Assembly: GCA_031963415.1 (NCBI GenBank)
Contig: JASSUI010000001.1
Coordinates: 1,426,001-1,490,000 of the forward strand
DNA length: 64,000 nt
DNA from: JASSUD01 sp031963415
Lineage (GTDB): Bacteria > Pseudomonadota > Gammaproteobacteria > Burkholderiales > Burkholderiaceae
Direction of reading: 5' to 3'
Shown: positions 35,610-43,867 of the stretch, in pieces
Position numbering within the stretch: the first letter of the stretch is position 1
How the letters are laid out: the number at the start of each line of letters is the position of its first letter
Notes under the pieces: model-generated
Databases searched by the model: none
What the model was told of the DNA's origin: nothing
What the model saw: the letters and a program-made list of their open reading frames with translations, nothing else
Position numbers and translations under genes: made by a program

Positions 35610-36473
35610 ATGATGGATTCCAAGTCTGATTTAAAGCATGCAGCTGCACGGTTAACGGTTGTGTTAACGCGCCCAGCAGGCCAAGCGCAGGATTTAGCGC
35701 AAGCGCTCGCTGCGCATGCTTTAGATACGTTTGAATTTCCTCTTATTAAACTTCAAGCGCTAGCACCAGAGGCAGCGTTGCAAACGGCTTTCGCTTCGCT
35801 AGAGCGTTATGCGTTGGTCGTGTTTGTATCGCCTAACGCAATTGAGCATGCGTTTAAGCATATCCATAAGCCGTGGCCAAAAGCCGTACCAATCGGTGTG
35901 CTTGGTCCAGGCAGTATGCGCGCATTAGCAAGCCAACATATTGCAGCGCCAGCGCACCGAGTGATAGCGCCAGCTGCTACATTTGATACTACGCTGCAGC
36001 AGCAAGCCCCGCGTTATGATTCTGAAGCGTTGGCTGATATGCTAGATCAAACGCTTGGCTTATCGTCTCTCAAAGGCAAACACGTGTTAATTGTGCGTGG
36101 GAATGATGGCCGACCTTGGCTTGCCAATTGTTTGCGTAGCCATGGAGCAATCGTTGATATGGTGACTGCTTATCAACGTCTGGTTCCCACTCCAACCCCT
36201 AGGCAATGGATGCGTGTACGTGAGCTGTTAACGAGTGTGCCGCATGCTTGGCTAATTACCAGTTCGGAAAGCGCACGCAATTTACTTACACTTGCGCAAA
36301 CGCATTTGGACGCCTCGCAACAGGTTTTATTAAAACAAGCTCGGTTAGTGGTAACCCATGCGCGTATCGCTGAATCGGCACGTGCGTTAGGTTTTGGTAC
36401 GATTACACAAACAGCAGCAGGGGATGCATCTATAATTCGCACATTACTCTCTTTACGTGGGGAGCTTGTTTAG
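35610..36473 (+). CDS. hemD: Uroporphyrinogen-III synthase
   Basis: Closes and inverts ring D of hydroxymethylbilane. HemD proteins are poorly conserved; here the two-lobed pattern is visible (VVLTRPAGQAQDLAQAL, VFVSPNAIEHAF, VLIVRGNDGRPWL, AWLITSSESARNLL). Its place between hemC and hemX supports the call. The frame opens at a TTG (35589); ATG 35610 or 35613 is preferred. The stop codon lies within a family B repeat. Confidence 0.9.
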   Translation: MMDSKSDLKHAAARLTVVLTRPAGQAQDLAQALAAHALDTFEFPLIKLQALAPEAALQTAFASLERYALVVFVSPNAIEHAFKHIHKPWPKAVPIGVLGPGSMRALASQHIAAPAHRVIAPAATFDTTLQQQAPRYDSEALADMLDQTLGLSSLKGKHVLIVRGNDGRPWLANCLRSHGAIVDMVTAYQRLVPTPTPRQWMRVRELLTSVPHAWLITSSESARNLLTLAQTHLDASQQVLLKQARLVVTHARIAESARALGFGTITQTAAGDASIIRTLLSLRGELV

Positions 36474-36562
36474 GCTTTCCCTAGCGCCCTTGCGCCGCCT
36501 TGCCGTACTAGTTGTACTGTCTGCGGCGGCGCAAGGCCACTAGGAAAACCCTAAACAAGCTC
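36462..36562. repeat. Family B palindromic repeat (101 bp)
   Basis: Nearly perfect palindrome from GAGCTTGTTTAGG to CCTAAACAAGCTC with a GTACTAGTTGTAC centre. The left end includes the hemD stop codon. A further, decayed copy may follow at about 36575-36670. Confidence 0.85.
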
Positions 36563-36741
36563 TAAAAATTTATTTGGTTTTTTTGGCATCTTCATACTTC
36601 GTTACCGTGCTAACTTGTACGGCCAGCAAATTTCCGAGGCTACTCAGAAAACCTTAAGCAGGTTCTGAAAAACTATGTGTTTTGCATTCCAAAAATTTTC
36701 GGCCTTCTAACTGTTTTAAGCGCTTATTAAAAAATTAGAGC

Positions 36742-37794
36742 ATGATTAATTCCTCTGATCTTCCACCTGATTCTTCTGCTACAGATAAAACCTTAAAGTC
36801 GAAGCCTGCTGCCTCTGCATCACGGCGTTGTGTGCGTTGGATGTGGGGCGCCTTTATTGCGTTCCTGGCACTCGCGTTAGCAGGCGGATTTGTGCTGTAT
36901 CAAAAAAATCAGCAGCTGGTAGAAAAGCTAGACCAACTCCAACGGCACACTGAAAGGGCGATGCTCGAAACCGAATTGAAGAGTCAGCAGGCGAATGAGG
37001 TTGCATATAAGCTTGAGATACAGTTAGCTCAGTTAACGGATCAATTTGCTGAAGCGCAGCATCGACAACAAGCGTTTGATAATTTTTATCAAGAATTTAC
37101 CCGTGATAGAGAAAGCTGGACGTTGGTAGAAATAGGGCGCGTATTGGCAGCAACCAATGAGCAGCTGCGACTCACCAGTAATGTTCCGTTAGCGCTTCTT
37201 TCACTAAAAAGAGCACAAGCACGATTGGCTGTTTTTGATTCGGTTCGTGCACGCGCTGTACGTCAAGCAATCGCGCAGGATATTAAAGCGTTGCAAGCAG
37301 CGCCAGCGGTCGATTTTGCAAAATGGATTAGTTTGCTTGACGAGGCGATCACACAAGTCGAGGGTTTGCCATTGCTGGGTGAAGCCGCGCCCTCTTTTCC
37401 TGCGGCAGCAAGCGCGGTAGCTAGCGAGCAATCGCATTGGCGCGCTAACTGGACGCAATTTAAACAAGCTTTTGCCAAGCAATTAGCTAGTTTTGTACAA
37501 GTGCGGCCGATTGAACATGCCGACGTGATGCGTGTGGCGCCCACCGAGAGCTATTTCCTACGTGAAAATTTGAAACTGCGCTTATTATCAGCGCGCTTAT
37601 CTTTGTTATCGCATAACGCAGCAACGTTAAAGACTGATTTAAAAATCGCTAAACAGACGCTCACGCGTTATTTCGATACTGACGCACGTCGCACACAGGT
37701 ACTACGCGCGTTAATGGATCAGCTTGAGTCTGCCCCACAGTCGCTTGAATTACCTGATTTAAGCGCGAGCCTACGCGCACTACATCAAGAATAA
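36742..37794 (+). CDS. hemX: HemX-like membrane protein
   Basis: A single N-terminal membrane helix (WGAFIAFLALALAGGFVLYQ, about residues 34-55) follows a short cytosolic segment. A coiled coil comes next (LVEKLDQLQRHTERAMLETELKSQQ broken by LQ-rich heptads), then the HemX helical domain (SLLDEAITQVEGLPL, LLSLKRAQARLAVFDS). Older annotation calls it uroporphyrinogen-III methyltransferase, but no methyltransferase motif is present. It lies between hemD and hemY as in other beta-proteobacteria. 350 residues. Confidence 0.9.
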   Translation: MINSSDLPPDSSATDKTLKSKPAASASRRCVRWMWGAFIAFLALALAGGFVLYQKNQQLVEKLDQLQRHTERAMLETELKSQQANEVAYKLEIQLAQLTDQFAEAQHRQQAFDNFYQEFTRDRESWTLVEIGRVLAATNEQLRLTSNVPLALLSLKRAQARLAVFDSVRARAVRQAIAQDIKALQAAPAVDFAKWISLLDEAITQVEGLPLLGEAAPSFPAAASAVASEQSHWRANWTQFKQAFAKQLASFVQVRPIEHADVMRVAPTESYFLRENLKLRLLSARLSLLSHNAATLKTDLKIAKQTLTRYFDTDARRTQVLRALMDQLESAPQSLELPDLSASLRALHQE

Positions 37795-37882
37795 TGTTCC
37801 TCCTTTGAAAAAGTGCATCTTTAAATTAGAGACACGCGTGCACCATTTGTGTGACAAATGGCGTATGAAGCGGAGTTAAAAA

Positions 37883-39064
37883 ATGGCAATTCGAAAATTG
37901 ATATGGCTAGCTTTGTTATTCACTGCGGCAGTAGCGCTAGCTATCGCTGGCCAATTAGATACAGGGCATGTGGTGATTGTGTATGCGTCACGCCGTATAG
38001 ATATTGCGCTTAACTTTTTCATCATCGCATTGCTTTTAACTTTTTTGGCGTTGTACACGCTCATTTGGCTATTCAATAAGATATGGCAATTACCTAAGCA
38101 AATCGCTGTGCTGCATGCGCGGATGCAAAGCGAGAAAGCGCAGGGTGCGCTGCGTGAGAGTTTGAGAGAACTATTTGCAGGACGCTTTACCCGTGCAGAA
38201 AAAGCGGCACAACGTGCTTTATCGAATGTTAAAAATCAATCAGCAGCAAGTTTGATTGGTGCCAGTGCAGCACATCGTTTACGCGAGTATGCTCGCCGTG
38301 ACGAATGGCTAAAACGAGTGCACGGAGCAAAATGGCAAATTGCACGCTCGTTAGCTTACGCTGAAATGCTTGCGGAGGTTGGCGATGCCAAAGGTGCACT
38401 TGCAGCGCTGGAAGAAATACCAGTACAAGATGCGCGCCGTATCCATGCACAGCGGATTGCATTACGTGCCCATCAGCAATTGAAGCATTGGCCGGACGTG
38501 TTGCGCATTGTTCGTGCACTAGAAAAGCGTGGTGTGCTTGAATCAGCGACGGCCTCGCGTTTGCGCCAATTGGCCGCTGAGAATTTATTAGGTGAGCGCC
38601 GTTATAACCCGCAAGCATTACTTAGCTGTTGGCAAGCACTACCCGCGAGCGAGCGCCATGCACCAAGAGTGGCTGATTTCGCAGCAGAGTTACACATCTC
38701 GCTCCAAGCTTATAAAAAAGCACAACAAATTATTGAAGAAGCGCTTGCTAGCCAGTGGGACGCTCGTTTATTGCGCCGGTATCCTGCATGTGCGGGTGCT
38801 GATCCAATGCCGCTGATTGAGCAAGCTGAAACGTGGCGCGCTAAGCATCCGGATGACCCCGCACTGCTTTTTGCATTAGGTCAGTTATGCATGCAACAGC
38901 AATTGTGGGGTAAGGCACAAGCTTTCTTTGAAGGCGCGCTTAAATTCAGCAGCGATGATAAGACGCAGCAAAAAGAGCTGCACTGCGCATTGGCTCGTTT
39001 GCATGAAGAACTGGGGCATGAGAGCGAAGCAAACCAACACTACCGAGCAAGCGCGCTTGCCTAA
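37883..39064 (+). CDS. hemY: HemY-like TPR membrane protein
   Basis: Two N-terminal membrane helices (LIWLALLFTAAVALAIAGQL and LNFFIIALLLTFLALYTLIW) are followed by TPR-like helical repeats facing the other side (AQGALRESLRELFAGRFTRAEKAAQRAL, PALLFALGQLCMQQQLWGKAQAFFEGAL in pieces). Known as a heme-operon protein of proteobacteria, distinct from Bacillus HemY oxidase. 393 residues; follows hemX by 88 bases. Confidence 0.9.
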   Translation: MAIRKLIWLALLFTAAVALAIAGQLDTGHVVIVYASRRIDIALNFFIIALLLTFLALYTLIWLFNKIWQLPKQIAVLHARMQSEKAQGALRESLRELFAGRFTRAEKAAQRALSNVKNQSAASLIGASAAHRLREYARRDEWLKRVHGAKWQIARSLAYAEMLAEVGDAKGALAALEEIPVQDARRIHAQRIALRAHQQLKHWPDVLRIVRALEKRGVLESATASRLRQLAAENLLGERRYNPQALLSCWQALPASERHAPRVADFAAELHISLQAYKKAQQIIEEALASQWDARLLRRYPACAGADPMPLIEQAETWRAKHPDDPALLFALGQLCMQQQLWGKAQAFFEGALKFSSDDKTQQKELHCALARLHEELGHESEANQHYRASALA

Positions 39065-39174
39065 TGCTGAACCTGTTTAGGCGGCGCCCTTATCCCGCCC
39101 TGCTGTGCTAATTCTTATAGTTTGGCACGGCTTCTTAATGATCATTTATTAACCATTTTTAGTCCGACACACCC

Positions 39175-39717
39175 ATGAACTTCGATCGCGTGCCAGCTGG
39201 CAACTCTCTACCAGATAACTTTAATGTCATTATCGAAATTCCTGCGCAAAGCGAGCCTGTGAAATATGAGGCTGATAAAGAGCTTGGCTTATTAGTCGTA
39301 GATCGCTTTATCGGCACCGGCATGCGTTATCCGGCCAACTATGGCTTTATTCCGCAAACCTTAGCCAATGATGGTGATCCAGTTGACGTATTAGTGATTA
39401 CGCCATTCCCGTTGTTGGCTGGCTCATTAGTGCGCGCGCGTGCATTAGGTATGCTGAAAATGACGGATGAATCAGGCAGTGATGCAAAATTGATTGCCGT
39501 ACCCCTACCTAAAGTTTGTCCGATGACAGCTTCGCTGAACTCGCTAGACGATGTACCTGATTATCTAAAAGACCAAATCAAACATTTCTTTGAACAATAC
39601 AAAGCGCTTGAAAAAGGCAAATGGGTCAAAGTTGACGGTTGGTTAGGTATTGATGCTGCGCATCAAGAGATTGTCGAAGGGATAGAAAATTATAAAAAAG
39701 AGCAAGCCTCTGCCTAA
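39175..39717 (+). CDS. ppa: Inorganic pyrophosphatase
   Basis: Family I soluble enzyme that hydrolyses pyrophosphate and drives biosynthesis. Conserved parts are VIIEIPAQSEPVKYEADK, RYPANYGFIPQTL and the metal-binding DGDPVDVLV, then KVDGWLG. 180 residues, normal. Follows the hem genes and precedes nadE by 33 bases. Confidence 0.96.
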   Translation: MNFDRVPAGNSLPDNFNVIIEIPAQSEPVKYEADKELGLLVVDRFIGTGMRYPANYGFIPQTLANDGDPVDVLVITPFPLLAGSLVRARALGMLKMTDESGSDAKLIAVPLPKVCPMTASLNSLDDVPDYLKDQIKHFFEQYKALEKGKWVKVDGWLGIDAAHQEIVEGIENYKKEQASA

Positions 39718-39750
39718 ACTTTTGCGGTTGCCATCAGAATCAGATTAACA

Positions 39751-41424
39751 ATGAACACCTATTTGGCGCTTGCCCAAATTAATTGCACGGTTGGCGACTT
39801 CGCTGGTAATAGCAAAAAAATTCTTGTGGCTGCGCGTCAAGCTCAGCAGCAGGGCGCACGCATATTAATGACACCAGAACTAGCGCTATCTGGTTATCCG
39901 CCTGAAGATTGGTTACTACGACCAGATTTTTACCTACAGAGTGCGAACGCACTTAAAGCATTAGCCGAACGCCTCGCTGATTTGCCAGATTTGTATGTGA
40001 TCGTCGGCCACCCGCATCGCCTAAACGCGAGCGACATGCTACCGATAGCGAACGATGTGCCGCCGCAAGATACTTTTAATGCCGCGTCGGTATTGTTTAA
40101 CGGTGAAATACGGGGCACCTATTGCAAGCAAGCTTTACCCAATACCGCTGTATTTGACGAGAAACGGTATTTTGCTGCGGGTGATAAACCTTTCGTATTG
40201 ACAGTTGACGGCGTCAATTACGGCTTATTGATTTGTGAAGATAGTTGGACGCCAGCAGCAGCGTTACAAGCAAAAGCTGCCGGTGCAGAGGTGCTGTTGG
40301 TGTTAAATGGCTCGCCTTATCATTTAGATAAAATCGATGTGCGTCACAAAATATTGGAAGCGCGCGTCACTGAAACGGGCTTACCCATCGTCTATCTGAA
40401 TCTAGTCGGCGCTCAAGATGAATTAGTTTTTGATGGGGCTTCATTTGCGCTAGATGGGCAGGGCAAATTGATCATGCAAATGCCGCAATTTGAAGAAGAA
40501 GTGGCGTTGCTTGAATTCGCGCAACGCGTACCACAGCCTGCGCCAGTCACCTCTATCTCTTCATTAGAAGCGCAGGTGTATGCAGCGCTTGTGTTAGGCG
40601 TACGCGATTATTGTCGTAAAAATGGTTTTAAGCATGCGTTGATTGGCCTCTCAGGTGGTGTGGATTCAGCGCTAACGCTAGCCATTGCTTGTGATGCGTT
40701 AGGAAGCGACGCAGTGCGCACAGTGATGATGCCTTCGCGTTACACCGCAGATATATCTTTAATCGATGCACGAGAAATGGCAACACGCGTTAGTGTGCGC
40801 TACGATGAAATTTCTATTGCACCTCTTTTTGACGCATTTCATACTTCATTAGCGCAGGAGTTTGAAGGCTTGTCGGAAGACCAAGCCGAAGAAAATATAC
40901 AGGCGCGCATTCGCGGTACGTTGCTAATGGCTTTGTCCAACAAATACAACGCGATTGTTTTAAGCACCGGTAATAAAAGTGAAATGGCGGTTGGCTACTG
41001 TACGTTGTATGGTGATATGGCAGGGGGCTTTGCGGTACTGAAAGATGTCGCCAAAACTTTGGTCTACCGGCTATGCGATTACCGTAACACAAGCCCAGAC
41101 TTCGCTACGCATAACATCATTCCCGAACGCATTTTGACTCGCGCGCCATCAGCCGAGCTGCGTGCAGACCAAACCGATCAAGACAGCTTGCCTTCCTATG
41201 AAGTACTCGATGCGGTCGTGCAAAAGTATGTGGAGGAAAACCAAACGGCTGAGCAAATCATAGCGGCAGGTTATCAGTCAGCTGATGTGGAACGAGTGAT
41301 CACGTTAATTCATAGAAACGAATACAAGCGACGCCAAGCTCCACCAGGACCCCGCATTACCCCACGCGCTTTTGGGCGCGATTGGCGTTATCCAATCAGT
41401 GGGCGTTATTTGAAGGTTGATTAA
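39751..41424 (+). CDS. nadE: Glutamine-dependent NAD+ synthetase
   Basis: Amidates nicotinate adenine dinucleotide, the last step of NAD synthesis. The N-terminal nitrilase-type glutaminase has the Glu-Lys-Cys triad (TPELALSGYPPED, YCKQALPN, LLICEDSW). The C-terminal synthetase domain has the PP-loop GLSGGVDSALTLAIA and STGNKSEMAVGYCTLYGDMAGG. 557 residues. Together with nadA and nadC it supports de novo NAD synthesis, if iminoaspartate is supplied. Confidence 0.96.
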   Translation: MNTYLALAQINCTVGDFAGNSKKILVAARQAQQQGARILMTPELALSGYPPEDWLLRPDFYLQSANALKALAERLADLPDLYVIVGHPHRLNASDMLPIANDVPPQDTFNAASVLFNGEIRGTYCKQALPNTAVFDEKRYFAAGDKPFVLTVDGVNYGLLICEDSWTPAAALQAKAAGAEVLLVLNGSPYHLDKIDVRHKILEARVTETGLPIVYLNLVGAQDELVFDGASFALDGQGKLIMQMPQFEEEVALLEFAQRVPQPAPVTSISSLEAQVYAALVLGVRDYCRKNGFKHALIGLSGGVDSALTLAIACDALGSDAVRTVMMPSRYTADISLIDAREMATRVSVRYDEISIAPLFDAFHTSLAQEFEGLSEDQAEENIQARIRGTLLMALSNKYNAIVLSTGNKSEMAVGYCTLYGDMAGGFAVLKDVAKTLVYRLCDYRNTSPDFATHNIIPERILTRAPSAELRADQTDQDSLPSYEVLDAVVQKYVEENQTAEQIIAAGYQSADVERVITLIHRNEYKRRQAPPGPRITPRAFGRDWRYPISGRYLKVD

Positions 41425-41551
41425 GAAAATTAATACAAAATCTGTTTAGTAGGCGGTGATTTGCGCTCTTGTTGAGTCTTAGGTGGCCGCCGGCAAGTAC
41501 CGTACATCGTTATAAAAATGAAGGTTTTTGCTTTTGCCCAGCGTAAATAAT

Positions 41552-41697
41552 TAGAACTCGTTTCATCAATGTCTAAAAGGTCGTCAGCGGGGGGCGGCCG
41601 GAGCGGAGGAACCGGAGTGTACTGGACGTACATGAGGATTCCGAGCACCGCCCGACCCCCGATCACGGCCTTTTAGGCATTGAGGGAATGAGTTCTA
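41552..41697 (-). repeat. Family A palindromic repeat, copy 4 (146 bp)
   Basis: Same orientation as copy 2, from TAGAACTCGTTTC to GGAATGAGTTCTA. It separates nadE from the convergent small T3SS-type genes. Confidence 0.85.
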
Positions 41698-41732
41698 GCC
41701 TGCTGGGCGTCGCGAAAATTAACCACATAGAA

Positions 41733-41915
41733 TTAACGCGCTGAGGCTGCAATGGTTTCACCTTCTTTGGTCAAGATCGAATTTTGGGCTTGTTGCAAGC
41801 TGTTTTTGAAGTTCAATAGCGCGACTCTTTCTGAAACTCTCGCACCAATCTCTGCGTATTTTTCTATTTTTCTTAGTGCTTCCTCGGCTATCGAGTCTGG
41901 ACTTTCCGCAGCCAT
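41733..41915 (-). CDS. Small helical protein in the T3SS cluster
   Basis: A 60-residue, fully helical protein (MAAESPDSIAEEALRKIEKY ... LLNFKNSLQQAQNSIL) with AGGAG upstream of its start. Needle and inner-rod subunits of type III secretion are short helical proteins of this kind, and it follows sctD and two other small genes on the same strand. The usual C-terminal needle signature is not evident, so I do not assign a name. Confidence 0.65.
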   Translation of the reverse strand: MAAESPDSIAEEALRKIEKYAEIGARVSERVALLNFKNSLQQAQNSILTKEGETIAASAR

Positions 41916-41979
41916 ATCATTCTCCTAAGTAAAAAAGTAGATAACTGCATAAGCTTGATAGGTAGCAAGAGAAGCTTAT

Positions 41980-42144
41980 TTACCCTTTAGCTGCATCTTC
42001 GATCATGCGGCCTGATCGGTTTAGCATCGTGTTCTCTGCCTGTACCACATACATAAAGAAACTCAACATTGCGACAGTGCTGGAAAGCGCCATCCCCATT
42101 GCACTGATTCCAAATATGCCACCCATGCCCGCGCCCATACTCAT
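41980..42144 (-). CDS. Small hydrophobic protein in the T3SS cluster (54 residues)
   Basis: The frame starts MSMGAGMGGIFGISAMGMAL, has one hydrophobic helix (SSTVAMLSFFMYVV) and ends NRSGRMIEDAAKG. A near-ideal ribosome site, GAGGAGG, lies five to six bases before the ATG, which makes translation credible despite the length. Located between the 102- and 60-residue genes, same strand. No family recognised. Confidence 0.65.
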   Translation of the reverse strand: MSMGAGMGGIFGISAMGMALSSTVAMLSFFMYVVQAENTMLNRSGRMIEDAAKG

Positions 42145-42205
42145 ACTTTCCTCCTCAGTGATGTAATGCGTGCCAATTCAGTATGCTTAGCGTCCGTTGG
42201 GAACT

Positions 42206-42514
42206 TTAAGAAAGCATGCTGGCTCCGTTGATATTCAGTGTCTGTTGAGTGAGCTGGGTCAACGTTGCGGCACGTCCTTCTTGGTATAAATTTTCGACAA
42301 TCCTTTTCGCGGCTAAGAAGCCTTGATACAGCTTGGCAAGGTTTGCGCTATCGGTTTGCGACGTGCTTGTTTGCGCTAAATCAGAGATCTCTTGCGCGGC
42401 CTCACTCAGCGCTGCACATAACGCATCAATGCTTTCTTTATCGAGCGTCATTGCGGTAGGGTCATTTCGTAAAGCTATAAATTTTTTAGCCTCTTTCTCT
42501 AGCGCTTCGTACAT
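42206..42514 (-). CDS. Helical T3SS-associated protein (102 residues)
   Basis: All-helical product (MYEALEKEAKKFIAL, IDALCAALSEAAQEISDLAQ, LAKLYQGFLAAKRIVENLYQ). It starts 47 bases after sctD stops, on the same strand. In other type III systems this slot holds small chaperones or export components (SctE-like); the sequence alone does not decide. Confidence 0.7.
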   Translation of the reverse strand: MYEALEKEAKKFIALRNDPTAMTLDKESIDALCAALSEAAQEISDLAQTSTSQTDSANLAKLYQGFLAAKRIVENLYQEGRAATLTQLTQQTLNINGASMLS

Positions 42515-42561
42515 ACACAGTTACCTTTTAAATTCGTTCTCTCAAGTTGTGAGCTAGCCTT

Positions 42562-43548
42562 TTATTTGTCACTTGGATAAACATGCTTCACACCGTCAGG
42601 TGTGACGACAAAGCGAACGCCACTGCTTGACATGAAAACGGAATAGCGTGCATTCGGATCATTCGGTGGTGCTTGGGTCAGCAGGGAATCAATGCGTTTT
42701 ACATTGCCGCTGAAGTCTGGTTTGAGTTTCTCCAGTGCTTGTTGTGCTTGCTCAAGATTAGCCACGGTGCCGATTACTTGAAAAACACCCGCTCCGGCGT
42801 ATTTCACTTGCACACCTGGAATACCAAGCGATTCCGTAATGTTTTGGGCAATACTGGTTGCCACGTCATAGTTGGGCGCAATCGCGTTATCAAGCGCATT
42901 CAGTTGGTCAATGATTCGGCGCACAGCAATATCATCATTAGCGGTCGCGACAACACCTTGTACTGACGCGAAATTGTTGCGTTGCACGACCTCGAGTCCC
43001 GTGATGCCGGCTTTTTTTAACGCTTGCTTCATTTGATGCGCTGGCGTATTGATCTTGGCTTGATACTCCATTTGTGCTGTGCGCCGGGCTTGCCAAATAA
43101 CGACGGTCGTGATTAAGGCGGCACTCAGCGCTACGCCACCTACAACCATCAACGCAAGACGTAAGCGAGAGGAGGGGGACTTTAGGTGCTGATTCGTTTT
43201 TGTTGGCTTCGCTAAAAGGTTTAAAAGTTCAGCGTCATTCGGCCAGCTTGCACTTTCGTCTCCCACACACAGTACGACGTCGCCGAATTTCATCGGGGCT
43301 AAATCGTTTAAGGTAATGGGGGCAGCAACCATATCAGTCGATTCCGTTTCGCTTGCTTCGCTCGGTGCTATAGGTATCGATTCAAGTTGTACGATGCCTT
43401 GGCCATTGAAAGTGAGCATGAGGCTAGGCTCACTCCAATCAGTTAGCCGAATATCGGCTTCTTCATTCGCACCAAGTCGTAGTGTTATTGAGTCCAACTT
43501 TATTTGAGCGCCAGCATGGATGCCGGACAGAACACGAAGTATCTTCAT
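42562..43548 (-). CDS. sctD: Type III secretion inner-membrane ring protein SctD
   Basis: SctD forms the outer of the two inner-membrane rings of the injectisome. It shows a cytoplasmic FHA-like N-terminus (MKILRVLSGIHAGAQIKL, LRLGANEEADIRLTDWSEP), one membrane helix near residues 130-155 (LALMVVGGVALSAALITTVV) and periplasmic ring-building (BON-like) repeats (ALKKAGITGLEVVQRNNF, ESLGIPGVQVKYAGAG). 328 residues, short end of the family. It heads a small same-strand cluster of three short genes. No other Sct genes are in the window. Confidence 0.85.
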   Translation of the reverse strand: MKILRVLSGIHAGAQIKLDSITLRLGANEEADIRLTDWSEPSLMLTFNGQGIVQLESIPIAPSEASETESTDMVAAPITLNDLAPMKFGDVVLCVGDESASWPNDAELLNLLAKPTKTNQHLKSPSSRLRLALMVVGGVALSAALITTVVIWQARRTAQMEYQAKINTPAHQMKQALKKAGITGLEVVQRNNFASVQGVVATANDDIAVRRIIDQLNALDNAIAPNYDVATSIAQNITESLGIPGVQVKYAGAGVFQVIGTVANLEQAQQALEKLKPDFSGNVKRIDSLLTQAPPNDPNARYSVFMSSSGVRFVVTPDGVKHVYPSDK

Positions 43549-43646
43549 CGTTTACGAATTTTTTAAAAATTGATAGGTGAACTTGTTAGGCTCTCTAAGC
43601 GAGAAAAAGAAGGGAGTCAGCTGATTGGTGTGAGGTGCGGAGAAAT

Positions 43647-43793
43647 ATGAAAGGTATAATCACTGCTATTTTTGCTGCTCAGGAAAATCAACTTACATCG
43701 CGCTTAACGACAACCGTTAGTTTACTGGCAGCAGGGGCTTTGTTTGCGCTAGGTTTAGGCAGATCTCTCTTAATTTTTGTGCCACCTCATTAG
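43647..43793 (+). CDS. Possible 48-residue membrane protein divergent from sctD
   Basis: ATG at 43647 preceded by GGAG; the frame codes MKGIITAIFAAQENQ and then one hydrophobic helix (TVSLLAAGALFALGLGRSLLI). It lies between divergent sctD and leuS. There is no homology that I recognise; length and context leave it tentative. Confidence 0.35.
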   Translation: MKGIITAIFAAQENQLTSRLTTTVSLLAAGALFALGLGRSLLIFVPPH

Positions 43794-43867
43794 TAGCGAG
43801 CCTTTACAAAATTCCATTAAAAGGGTTGTGGAAAGGTTCCATCAACGCTTTTTTTTAATTGTTCAGC

